DNA of 64,000 bases from Flavobacterium undicola (lineage in GTDB: Bacteria; Bacteroidota; Bacteroidia; Flavobacteriales; Flavobacteriaceae). The notes beneath the pieces are model-generated. The model worked only from the letters and a program-made list of their open reading frames with translations, searched no databases and was not told the DNA's origin. Shown here one piece after another: positions 17,151-24,761 of the stretch. The number at the start of each line of letters is the position of its first letter. Within the stretch, counting starts at the first letter, position 1. The translations under genes were made by a program, and so were the position numbers. The stretch lies in NCBI RefSeq assembly GCF_009909155.2, contig NZ_JAAAPM020000009.1, positions 1-64,000 on the forward strand, written 5' to 3'.

Positions 17151-18169
17151 TTTTAGGACACGGAGACGACGGTTATTTACATCACGAAACAATTAAAGCG
17201 AATTTCAGTTCGAATGTTTTTTACGAAGGCCTTCCCAAAGGTTTAAAAGAATTCCTTTCCCTTCATTGGGAAAAGCTTACCCGCTATCCTGAGGCAAATG
17301 CCGAATCGCTTCAAGAAGCAGTAGCCCATTGGCACCAACTGGAATCCCAACAAATACTCATTACAAACGGGGCTACCGAAGCTTTTTATTTAATTGCACA
17401 TTATTTACAAAAGAAATCGGCGACCATAATTATACCTTCATTTGCTGAATATGAAGACGCCTGCCGTGTACACAATGTACCTACCGAATTTATGGAATGG
17501 TCTGCTGTAAACGAGACAAGCCGTTTCAATACAAAAGCCGTTTTCTTTGGTAATCCAAACAATCCTACGGGGTTGATTTTTCCTAAAAAAATGCTGCATT
17601 CCCTATTGGAAAACAATCCCAATACGCTGTTTGTAATTGATGAAGCCTATGTCGATTTTACCTCGAATGTGATAACCATGGTAAACGAAATCAATAATTT
17701 TACAAATCTCCTGCTCGTAAAATCATTAACTAAAACCTATTCTATTCCTGGTTTACGTTTGGGATACATCATCAGCCAAAAACAAAATATTCAAGCCATA
17801 CAATTGGCTAAAATGCCTTGGTCTGTAAACACTATGGCTATCGAAGCCGGTAAGTTTATTGTCGAAAACGCTGCCGATATTACATTACCGCTAAAAAGAC
17901 TGTTAGCAGACACTACTGAATTGATGAGTTCCTTACAGCAAATTGAAAATATCGAAGTGTATCCCACAACAACTAATTTTTTCTTGTGCCAAACGAAAGT
18001 CAAAACAGCGGCAGAACTAAAAAAACAGCTCTTGAATGAGCATCAATTACTTATTAGGGATGCCAGTAATTTTAAAGGGCTTTCCCCTTATCATTTTAGA
18101 ATTGCGACACAGACTCCCGAGCAAAATCAACTTTTAATTGATGCAATAAGCCAATGGACAACACTTTAA
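17147..18169 (+). CDS. cobD: Threonine-phosphate decarboxylase (class I/II aminotransferase fold)
   Basis: PLP enzyme of 340 residues that decarboxylates L-threonine-O-3-phosphate to (R)-1-amino-2-propanol phosphate for the nucleotide-loop arm. The N-terminal HGDDGY and NFSSNV segment is typical of CobD/CobC. The PLP lysine lies in SLTKTYSIPGLRLGY, with NPNNPTG and DEAYVDF motifs upstream. It could be confused with histidinol-phosphate aminotransferase, but the setting between cobQ and cbiB decides for CobD. It overlaps cobQ by 4 bp and cbiB by 16 bp. Confidence 0.9.
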   Translation: MILGHGDDGYLHHETIKANFSSNVFYEGLPKGLKEFLSLHWEKLTRYPEANAESLQEAVAHWHQLESQQILITNGATEAFYLIAHYLQKKSATIIIPSFAEYEDACRVHNVPTEFMEWSAVNETSRFNTKAVFFGNPNNPTGLIFPKKMLHSLLENNPNTLFVIDEAYVDFTSNVITMVNEINNFTNLLLVKSLTKTYSIPGLRLGYIISQKQNIQAIQLAKMPWSVNTMAIEAGKFIVENAADITLPLKRLLADTTELMSSLQQIENIEVYPTTTNFFLCQTKVKTAAELKKQLLNEHQLLIRDASNFKGLSPYHFRIATQTPEQNQLLIDAISQWTTL

Positions 18170-19095
18170 TTCTTTTTTCAATCCCTTTACTTTTAGGTTA
18201 TCTACTTGACTTAGTCTTGGGAGATCCAAGAAGATTACCCCATCCAATTCGTCTTTTTGGAAACGCAATCTATTTTGGAGAAAACCTGTTAAACAAAGGT
18301 AAATTCCGGTTTATAAAAGGAATGTTACTTACGCTTCTATTATGCAATTTGGTTTTTGTGTTTTTTTATTTTCTGTCCAATTTTTTACTCAAAACCAATA
18401 CTGTCCTTTATATCCTTTTTACAGCTCTTTTTGTTTTTTATGGTCTGGCCAATAAAAGTCTGATACAGGAAGGGACAGCCGTTTTTGATGCGCTACAAAA
18501 CAACGGATTGGAAGCGGGTCGAAAACGACTTTCCTGGATAGTGGGACGTGATACCACTGCCCTATCTGAAAACCAGATACGGACAGCCGTTTTCGAAACT
18601 TTGTCCGAAAACTTAAGTGACGGTGTAATTGCTCCGCTGTTTTATTATGCCATTGGCGGTTTGCCGGCGATGATGGTTTATAAAATGATTAATACTCTTG
18701 ACTCCATGATTGGTTATAAGAGTGACAAGTATTTTTATTTTGGGAAATTTGCTGCCCTGTTAGATGATGCTGCCAATTTTATTCCCGCCCGATTAACTGC
18801 ATTCCTGATGGTTTTAGTGAGCGGAAAATGGAATCTTTTTTCATTTATTTATCAATTTGGTAATCAGCATGCTAGTCCTAATTCAGGTTATCCAGAGTCG
18901 GCACTTGCAGGAATTATGAATTGTCGTTTTGGAGGTCCTAACAGCTATCATGGAAAAATTGTTCAGAAACCTTATATTGGAGTAAATAACCGAATAATTG
19001 AACATAAAGAGATCATTGAAGTTTCTAAAATCAACCACAAAGTTACTTTGCTGGCAGTCATTATTATTACTGCTATAAAATATTACTTTTTATAA
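18154..19095 (+). CDS. cbiB: Adenosylcobinamide-phosphate synthase CbiB
   Basis: Integral inner-membrane protein of 313 residues that condenses adenosylcobyric acid with aminopropanol (phosphate). The N-terminal LLLGYLLDLVLGDPRRLPHPIRLFG and the motifs IVGRDTTAL, GGPNSYHGKI and the final transmembrane helix are family hallmarks. It is the last gene of the pduX-cobQ-cobD-cbiB operon, ending about 100 bp before the B12 riboswitch. Confidence 0.95.
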   Translation: MDNTLILFSIPLLLGYLLDLVLGDPRRLPHPIRLFGNAIYFGENLLNKGKFRFIKGMLLTLLLCNLVFVFFYFLSNFLLKTNTVLYILFTALFVFYGLANKSLIQEGTAVFDALQNNGLEAGRKRLSWIVGRDTTALSENQIRTAVFETLSENLSDGVIAPLFYYAIGGLPAMMVYKMINTLDSMIGYKSDKYFYFGKFAALLDDAANFIPARLTAFLMVLVSGKWNLFSFIYQFGNQHASPNSGYPESALAGIMNCRFGGPNSYHGKIVQKPYIGVNNRIIEHKEIIEVSKINHKVTLLAVIIITAIKYYFL

Positions 19096-19193
19096 ACTTA
19101 GACCTCCTAATAAATCAACTGCAAAATCCTTAATTATAAAAGGTAATAAAGACTCTGCCTTAAAGTTTCTAAAAATAATCCATAAGCATTTTG

Positions 19194-19201
19194 TACTTTC
19201 G
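19194..19201 (+). promoter_or_regulatory. Candidate -7 element for the riboswitch transcript
   Basis: TACTTTCG is one mismatch from TAnnTTTG. It lies just in front of the B12 aptamer, so transcription would begin at the aptamer edge. No good -33 TTG was found. Confidence 0.35.
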
Positions 19202-19204
19202 CCG

Positions 19205-19385
19205 CCGTAATGGTTTTCTTTTTGAATTATTGAAAAGAAATTAAAAGGGAATTCGGTGTAAATCCGAGACAGTACCCGCTGCTGTAAGTTTTATCAAGGT
19301 TATAACATTATGTCACTGTCTCGTTCTAAAACGAGATGGGAAGGCGTTATCTACTGAAACGAGTCAGAATACCTGCCTTTACATC
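19205..19385 (+). ncRNA. Cobalamin (B12) riboswitch
   Basis: The leader shows the conserved cobalamin aptamer core: AAAAGGGAAT, then CGGTGTAAATCCG, ACAGTACCCGCTGCTGTAA, a B12-box-like TGTCACTG segment, GATGGGAAGGCG and AGTCAGAATACCTGCC in the canonical order. It controls the downstream receptor gene and probably the long biosynthetic run behind it. Binding of adenosylcobalamin or another corrinoid should lower expression. Boundaries are estimated from the core motifs. Confidence 0.95.
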
Positions 19386-19410
19386 GATTTGCAGCTTTCG
19401 GAGTAAAGGC
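19375..19410 (+). promoter_or_regulatory. Candidate riboswitch expression-platform hairpin
   Basis: GCCTTTAC (19375-19382) is perfectly complementary to GTAAAGGC (19403-19410). Its 5' arm overlaps the terminal CCTGCC of the aptamer, so forming this stem may compete with ligand-bound folding. No T-tract follows, so it is not a classical terminator. About 100 nt remain to the start codon. Confidence 0.45.
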
Positions 19411-19509
19411 CAAACGGGTGAAAATAATTCTTCTCCTTATCTTCACACGTCCTTTTTCTATTGTTGCAAATAATCGGTTAACGGGATTATTAACGCACAA
19501 AAACCTAAA

Positions 19510-22131
19510 ATGGAAAAGGATTTATCCAAAATTAAAAAAATTATTTACCTCTGTAATGGTACTTCATGTACCAACAAAGGCGCTGAAGAAAACATTACCG
19601 CCCTTCGTAACAGCTTAACTGAACAAGAATTAAACGACGAAATTCATACCATTCGCACTAAATGCAGTGGTTTTTGCAAAAAAGGTCCCATCATTAGCAT
19701 TCAACCCGAAAACACCTGGTACCAGGAAATGAATGTAAACACATCAAATGCTGTAGTTACCACTCATATTTTACAAAACACAATTCTCCAAGACCAATTA
19801 TTATTTACTTTAAGCAATACAACCGAGAAATTTACACCTCAAAAAAGAAAAAAAAATTTCTTTACAAAGTATTTTAAATTAAGCATTTTTTTATTCTTAT
19901 TATTATCGTTTTCTACTGCAAAAGCACAAAGCAATCTTAGTGGATTTATTACAGATGCCAACAATCACAGCAAAATTGAGGGAGCTACAATTCAGATAAA
20001 AGAGTCTAGTGAGAACAGCATTTCAGATGAAAATGGAGATTATCAATTACACTTCGCTTCCGAAGGGCTGAAAACAATTATTGTTTCTTGTGTAGGTTAC
20101 AATACTTTTAGTCTAAAAACAAACCTAAAAAAAGACGAACAAAGAAAACTAAATATTGCTCTGCAAAGTAATGCCATGAATTTAGCCGAAGTTGTTATTT
20201 CAACTTCATTTAACAGAAAACAAGAAAGCAAAATAGATCTGTTAAGCCTGCAATTACAACCCATAAAATCGGCTCAGGACTTGTTACGTGCCGTTCCCGG
20301 ATTATTTATTGCACAACATGCTGGCGGAGGAAAAGCCGAGCAAATTTTTGTTAGAGGAGCTGACAACGATCACGGAACCGATTTTAACATCCAGATGGAT
20401 GGAATTCCGATAAACATGCCTTCACACGCACACGGCCAAGGTTATGCTGACATGCATTTTATGATTCCCGAAATTATTGGTTCGGCTAATTTTTATAAAG
20501 GTCCTTACGAAGCAAAATTAGGTGATTTTTCGGTGGCGGGTGCTGCTCAATTCAGCTCGAAATACCGTTTAGAAAAAAATGTTATCAAGCTGGAATTGGG
20601 TTTATTCAATACCCAAAGAATCCTGACAATGATACAACTTTTAGACCAAAAGCATTTGGTGCCAAAATGGAAGGACAATGCTTATTTGGCTTCAGAATAC
20701 AACTATACCGATGGTTTTTTTGATAGTAAACTAAAATTTAAACGTTTTAATATTTTCGGGAAATACAATGCACAACTCTCTAACAAAACAACCGCAACTT
20801 TCTCGGGTTCTTATTTTTCCAGCACTTGGAACGCTTCGGGACAATTGCCTTTGCGTGCAATCGAAGATGGTTCGCTTTCCAGATATGGTTCTATAGATGA
20901 TTCCGAAGGTGGAATCGCTTCGAGATTAAACGCAAACTTAGTCTTTGAAACCAAATACAGCGAAACTGCATTTTGGAAAAACCAATTGTACTACTCAAAA
21001 AATATCTTCGATTTATATTCCAATTTCACCTTTTTCATGAACGATCCCGTCAACGGAGATGAAATATTACAATGGGAAAAACGTGATTTATTCGGATTAA
21101 AAAGTACTTATAATAGACTCGACAACATCGGATCAACCCAATTATCATCTGAAGTAGGATTGGTTACCCGTACCGATATTTTATCACGTGGCAGAGATCA
21201 TGTTTTACGCAGGGCTTTATTATCTAATGATGCAATAAACGATGTTAACATTACTAATTATAGTTTGTATTTTGATGAAAATTGGCAGTTTGCACCCAAA
21301 TGGACTTTGAAATTAGGAGCTAGAAATGAAGTCTTCGATTTTTATTTGAAAGACAAATTAGATGACTCAAATTCAGGGCAAAAAACCGTATATCGCTTTA
21401 ATCCGAAAGCACAATTAAACTTTAATGCAACATCAAATTTCACTGTTTTTACCAAATGGGGAGTTGGATTTCACTCTAATTACGCTCAAACTGCAGTAAG
21501 TAAAGCCCCAACAGCAGGTAATCCTGTACCTCAATCTGAAGGAGCCGATTTGGGTTTTATAATGAAATTGCAAAAGAAATCAATCTTTAATTTCACGGCA
21601 TGGTGGCTCGATACGGGTTCCGAATTTAGATTTGTATCCGATGACGGTAGCTTTGAAAACTTGGGACCAACCAGAAAATATGGTTTTGATGCAGCAATAA
21701 AAATTCAATTTACCAATTATTTATGGGCTGACAGCAATTTAAATTATGCCTATAGCATTCTGAAAGATGCACCAAAAGGCGAAAACTTTGCGCCATTGTG
21801 TCCTAAATGGAACTCTACAGGCGGATTGACCTTAAAACTGGAAAACGGAATTAATGCCAGTTTGCGTTACCGTTTTATGGGAGAACGCCCTGCTACCGAA
21901 GACGGATCAGTGTTTTCTAAACCCTACACCATAGTAGATGCCGTTATCCGATACACCAAACCCCGTTATGAAGTATGCCTTTTTACCGAAAACATATTCA
22001 ATGTCAAATGGGCAGAAGCACAATTTTATGACGAATCACAATTAAAAAATGAAACAGCTCCAGTAATGGATTTTCACAATACTCCAGGAACACCTTTCTT
22101 TATTAAGACTAGCGTTTCTTATTTTTTTTAA
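19510..22131 (+). CDS. TonB-dependent outer-membrane receptor with N-terminal [2Fe-2S] ferredoxin domain
   Basis: An 873-residue frame in which two proteins are joined. Residues 1-~100 are a thioredoxin-like [2Fe-2S] ferredoxin with cysteines C15/C20 (CX4C) and C52/C56 (CX3C), followed by GPIISI and WY. Residues 112-139 form a classical signal peptide (KRKK, hydrophobic core, AKA before Q140). Then come a CarboxypepD_reg-like domain (about 141-220), a plug (about 225-345) with a His-rich stretch SHAHGQGYADMHF, and a beta-barrel ending in aromatic residues (SVSYFF). The receptor probably imports corrinoid or cobalt given the riboswitch. There is no ATG, GTG, TTG or CTG in frame between residues 80 and 140, so a separate receptor start is not apparent. 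An A9 run at 19848-19856 is a possible slippage or sequencing-error site. Confidence 0.88.
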   Translation: MEKDLSKIKKIIYLCNGTSCTNKGAEENITALRNSLTEQELNDEIHTIRTKCSGFCKKGPIISIQPENTWYQEMNVNTSNAVVTTHILQNTILQDQLLFTLSNTTEKFTPQKRKKNFFTKYFKLSIFLFLLLSFSTAKAQSNLSGFITDANNHSKIEGATIQIKESSENSISDENGDYQLHFASEGLKTIIVSCVGYNTFSLKTNLKKDEQRKLNIALQSNAMNLAEVVISTSFNRKQESKIDLLSLQLQPIKSAQDLLRAVPGLFIAQHAGGGKAEQIFVRGADNDHGTDFNIQMDGIPINMPSHAHGQGYADMHFMIPEIIGSANFYKGPYEAKLGDFSVAGAAQFSSKYRLEKNVIKLELGLFNTQRILTMIQLLDQKHLVPKWKDNAYLASEYNYTDGFFDSKLKFKRFNIFGKYNAQLSNKTTATFSGSYFSSTWNASGQLPLRAIEDGSLSRYGSIDDSEGGIASRLNANLVFETKYSETAFWKNQLYYSKNIFDLYSNFTFFMNDPVNGDEILQWEKRDLFGLKSTYNRLDNIGSTQLSSEVGLVTRTDILSRGRDHVLRRALLSNDAINDVNITNYSLYFDENWQFAPKWTLKLGARNEVFDFYLKDKLDDSNSGQKTVYRFNPKAQLNFNATSNFTVFTKWGVGFHSNYAQTAVSKAPTAGNPVPQSEGADLGFIMKLQKKSIFNFTAWWLDTGSEFRFVSDDGSFENLGPTRKYGFDAAIKIQFTNYLWADSNLNYAYSILKDAPKGENFAPLCPKWNSTGGLTLKLENGINASLRYRFMGERPATEDGSVFSKPYTIVDAVIRYTKPRYEVCLFTENIFNVKWAEAQFYDESQLKNETAPVMDFHNTPGTPFFIKTSVSYFF

Positions 22132-22149
22132 CTTAAAGACTATCCCAAA

Positions 22150-22950
22150 ATGGAACTTCTAAATAACAATTTATCAGCATTGCTCATTCTATTTATTTTA
22201 GGTTTGCGTCACGGCTTAGACCCAGATCACATTACTGTAATAGATAATTATACCTATCGTTTGCACGAAAACAAAAACGCATGGTCAAGATGGGTTGGAA
22301 CGTTATTTACTTTCGGGCATGGTGTGATGGTTACCTTAATCGCATTAACGCTGAGCTATCTGAAAAATCATTTTGAAGTTCCATTGTGGGTTGATTTTTT
22401 ACTCAATTGGCTGCCAATGGTTTTACTTCTTGTGATGGGAATTGGAAACATCATTTCTTTATCCCAAGCTAAAAGTAGCAATTCGTTAAGTATCAAAAAA
22501 CACTTTATTCCTAAATTATTAGACAAAAATCTGAACCCATTTACGGTATTCTTAACGGGAATTATTTTTGGATTCATCTTTGATACTTCTTCGCAAATTG
22601 CAGCTTTCGGGCTGGCTGTTTCAGGAACGCATCACTGGCTGTTTTCGGTTATAGGCGGTCTTATTTTCTCTATAGGCTTGATATTCACAGGAACAATAGA
22701 TTCCTTTTTATTGAGCAAACTATTAAAAACATTCGACCGAAGTAAAATTCAAAAACATCGATTTAAACTAAATGTACTTATAACGGTAATGTGTTTCATT
22801 ATCCCCATTTATAAAATAGGAACCGTATTCAATGCCGATTTAGAACTGACTGATTTACAAAATAACCTGGTTGGTCTAGGTTTTCTCGGAACAATTCTTT
22901 TTCTCTATTTTGATTTGTATCTTCGTTCCCGAATAAAAACAATCCAATAA
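22150..22950 (+). CDS. NicO/NiCoT-type nickel/cobalt permease
   Basis: Inner-membrane transporter of 266 residues with about seven helices. The signature LGLRHGLDPDHITVID near the N-terminus (residues 18-33) is the H-x4-D-H metal motif of NiCoT permeases. FTFGHG in a later helix is the second family motif. Substrate is inferred as cobalt because it lies 18 bp behind the riboswitch-controlled receptor and ahead of the cobalt chelatase. The family also moves nickel. Confidence 0.85.
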   Translation: MELLNNNLSALLILFILGLRHGLDPDHITVIDNYTYRLHENKNAWSRWVGTLFTFGHGVMVTLIALTLSYLKNHFEVPLWVDFLLNWLPMVLLLVMGIGNIISLSQAKSSNSLSIKKHFIPKLLDKNLNPFTVFLTGIIFGFIFDTSSQIAAFGLAVSGTHHWLFSVIGGLIFSIGLIFTGTIDSFLLSKLLKTFDRSKIQKHRFKLNVLITVMCFIIPIYKIGTVFNADLELTDLQNNLVGLGFLGTILFLYFDLYLRSRIKTIQ

Positions 22951-23028
22951 GAAACAAAAAAGGTTGTTTTATAGTAGGAAAACATACATTTCCCATTGGT
23001 ACTAATCCAAATAATTTTTTAGAAAAAA

Positions 23029-23967
23029 ATGAATCGTAAAAAAGGAATTTTAATTTGCGGACATGGCAGCAAGGATCCGGAGGGCGTTAACGGATTCAAG
23101 GAATTGGTGCGTCTCTTAAAAATACGCTATCCCGATTACGAAGTCGATTATGGTTTTTTGGAATTCTCACATCCCGTTTATGCAGCTGCAGTAGAGCGTT
23201 TGTATACCAATGGCATCCGTGAAATTATTGCTATTCCTGCCATTCTGTTTGCTGGAGGACACGCCAAGAATGACATTCCATACGAAATGAATGCGCTCCA
23301 GAGTCAGTATCCTGATTTAAAGATTACTTTAGGAAAACACTTTGGTATCACACCGTCGATATTACAACTTTCTAAAAAACTAATAGAAGCTACGGAATCT
23401 AAACTAACTCCTTTAGACCGAAAAGAAAGCTGTTTATTGGTTGTTGGCCGTGGTACGTCTGATCCGGATGCTAATTCTGACATTGCAAAAATGACTCGAA
23501 TGCTTTGGGAAGGAATGGGTTTTGGCTTTGCCACAACAACCTATATTGGAGTTACGCAACCTTTATTAAAAGATACTTTACCATTGGTAAACCAACTACC
23601 CTACAAACGTGTGGTAGTATTGCCTGTCTTTTTATTCACAGGTGTTTTACTAAAAAAAATATATACCCAGGTTCAAGAATTTGCGATAAACTCAGATACC
23701 GAATTTTGTTATACCGCCTCTTTCGAATGTGATGAGCTGTTGCTGCAAACCATAGACGAACGTATAGCCGAAGTAGAACAAGGCAATCCTAATATGAATT
23801 GCCAATTGTGCAAATACCGTACGCAAATTATCGGTTTCGAGAACGAAGTTGGTAAAGAACAAAAAGGGCATCACTTGGCCGTAAAAGGAATTTTATTTGA
23901 AGAAGAAGAAAAAATAGCCGTTAAAAAAGTACCCTTTTCAGGTTTAAAAAAACTATTAGGAATTTAG
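23029..23967 (+). CDS. cbiX: Sirohydrochlorin cobaltochelatase (CbiX)
   Basis: Cytoplasmic chelatase of 312 residues that would insert cobalt into sirohydrochlorin early in corrin synthesis. It has two CbiX repeats, the first starting KKGILICGHGSKDPEG and the second LLVVGRGTSDPDAN, each with the H/R-G-S/T core. The C-terminal part has NCQLCKYRTQI, a CX2C motif typical of long CbiX proteins, then a short GHH metal-rich segment. No overlap with its neighbours; 78 bp separate it from the transporter. Confidence 0.9.
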   Translation: MNRKKGILICGHGSKDPEGVNGFKELVRLLKIRYPDYEVDYGFLEFSHPVYAAAVERLYTNGIREIIAIPAILFAGGHAKNDIPYEMNALQSQYPDLKITLGKHFGITPSILQLSKKLIEATESKLTPLDRKESCLLVVGRGTSDPDANSDIAKMTRMLWEGMGFGFATTTYIGVTQPLLKDTLPLVNQLPYKRVVVLPVFLFTGVLLKKIYTQVQEFAINSDTEFCYTASFECDELLLQTIDERIAEVEQGNPNMNCQLCKYRTQIIGFENEVGKEQKGHHLAVKGILFEEEEKIAVKKVPFSGLKKLLGI

Positions 23968-23978
23968 AAAATGGTAAA

Positions 23979-24032
23979 GTGTTAGTTATTACATACTAAC
24001 ACCAACTGGCTGCTGAGCTTGTCGAAGCAAGC
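23979..24032. repeat. Short hairpin plus one palindromic repeat copy
   Basis: GTGTTAGT (23979-23986) pairs with ACTAACAC (23995-24002). A CTGAGCTTGTCGAAGC copy of the main repeat follows at 24008-24032. Together they fill most of the 83-bp gap between cbiX and cobI. Confidence 0.65.
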
Positions 24033-24050
24033 CATAATTAAAAACAAGAA

Positions 24051-24761
24051 ATGGTCAAAACAGGAAAAATATACGGTATCTCTTTAGGCCCTGGTGATCC
24101 GGATTTAATCACCATAAAAGGACTTAAAGCACTCCAAAAATCGGATAAAATATATTATCCTGGTTCCTTATTGCCTAATGGAAAAACAAGCAGTTTCTCC
24201 CTGCCTATTTTACAGCACTATCAACTGGATGAAGAAAAATTGGTCGGAATGTTTCTTGATATGTCTGATGACAGAACACAAGCCACAACTACCTATGCCG
24301 CTACTTTTCAATCCATGCTAAAAGATTACAATAACGGCTTAACAATTGTTTTTGTCAGCGAAGGGGACAGTTTGTTTTACAGCACCTTTGCCTATTTATT
24401 AGAACACATACAGCAACACCAACTCGATGTTGAAATTATAGCCGGCGTTCCTTCTTTTATATTGGGAGCGGCACAACATCAGTTACCGCTAGCCATACTA
24501 AATGAAAAAATCGCAATCATACCAAGGGTCAAGAACAGTCTGGAACTGGAAACAGCCTTAAATGATTTTGACACAATCGTGTTGATAAAAGTTCGAAGTG
24601 TACTTAAAGACATTTCACTTTTTTTGACAACAACTGATTTGACAATCATGTATTGCGAACGATTGGGAACAGCACAACAATACATTACAACCAATATAGA
24701 AGACATTAAAAACAGAGAGATCCCCTATTTTTCTTTGTTAATTATAAAAAAACGAAAATGA
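24051..24761 (+). CDS. cobI: Precorrin-2 / cobalt-factor II C20-methyltransferase
   Basis: SAM-dependent methyltransferase of 236 residues in the tetrapyrrole methylase fold, acting at C20 of the ring. The N-terminus GKIYGISLGPGDPDLITIKGLKALQKSD is diagnostic of CobI/CbiL. VSEGDSLFYSTFAYLL and GVPSFILGAAQHQLPLA follow at the expected places. The stop codon overlaps the next start by 4 bp (ATGA). Confidence 0.94.
   Translation: MVKTGKIYGISLGPGDPDLITIKGLKALQKSDKIYYPGSLLPNGKTSSFSLPILQHYQLDEEKLVGMFLDMSDDRTQATTTYAATFQSMLKDYNNGLTIVFVSEGDSLFYSTFAYLLEHIQQHQLDVEIIAGVPSFILGAAQHQLPLAILNEKIAIIPRVKNSLELETALNDFDTIVLIKVRSVLKDISLFLTTTDLTIMYCERLGTAQQYITTNIEDIKNREIPYFSLLIIKKRK

Noticed and set aside
19418..19618. 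GTG-started frame with a signal-peptide-like start
   Set aside because: It lies between the riboswitch and the ferredoxin part and overlaps the receptor gene in another frame. Its tail is out-of-frame ferredoxin sequence.
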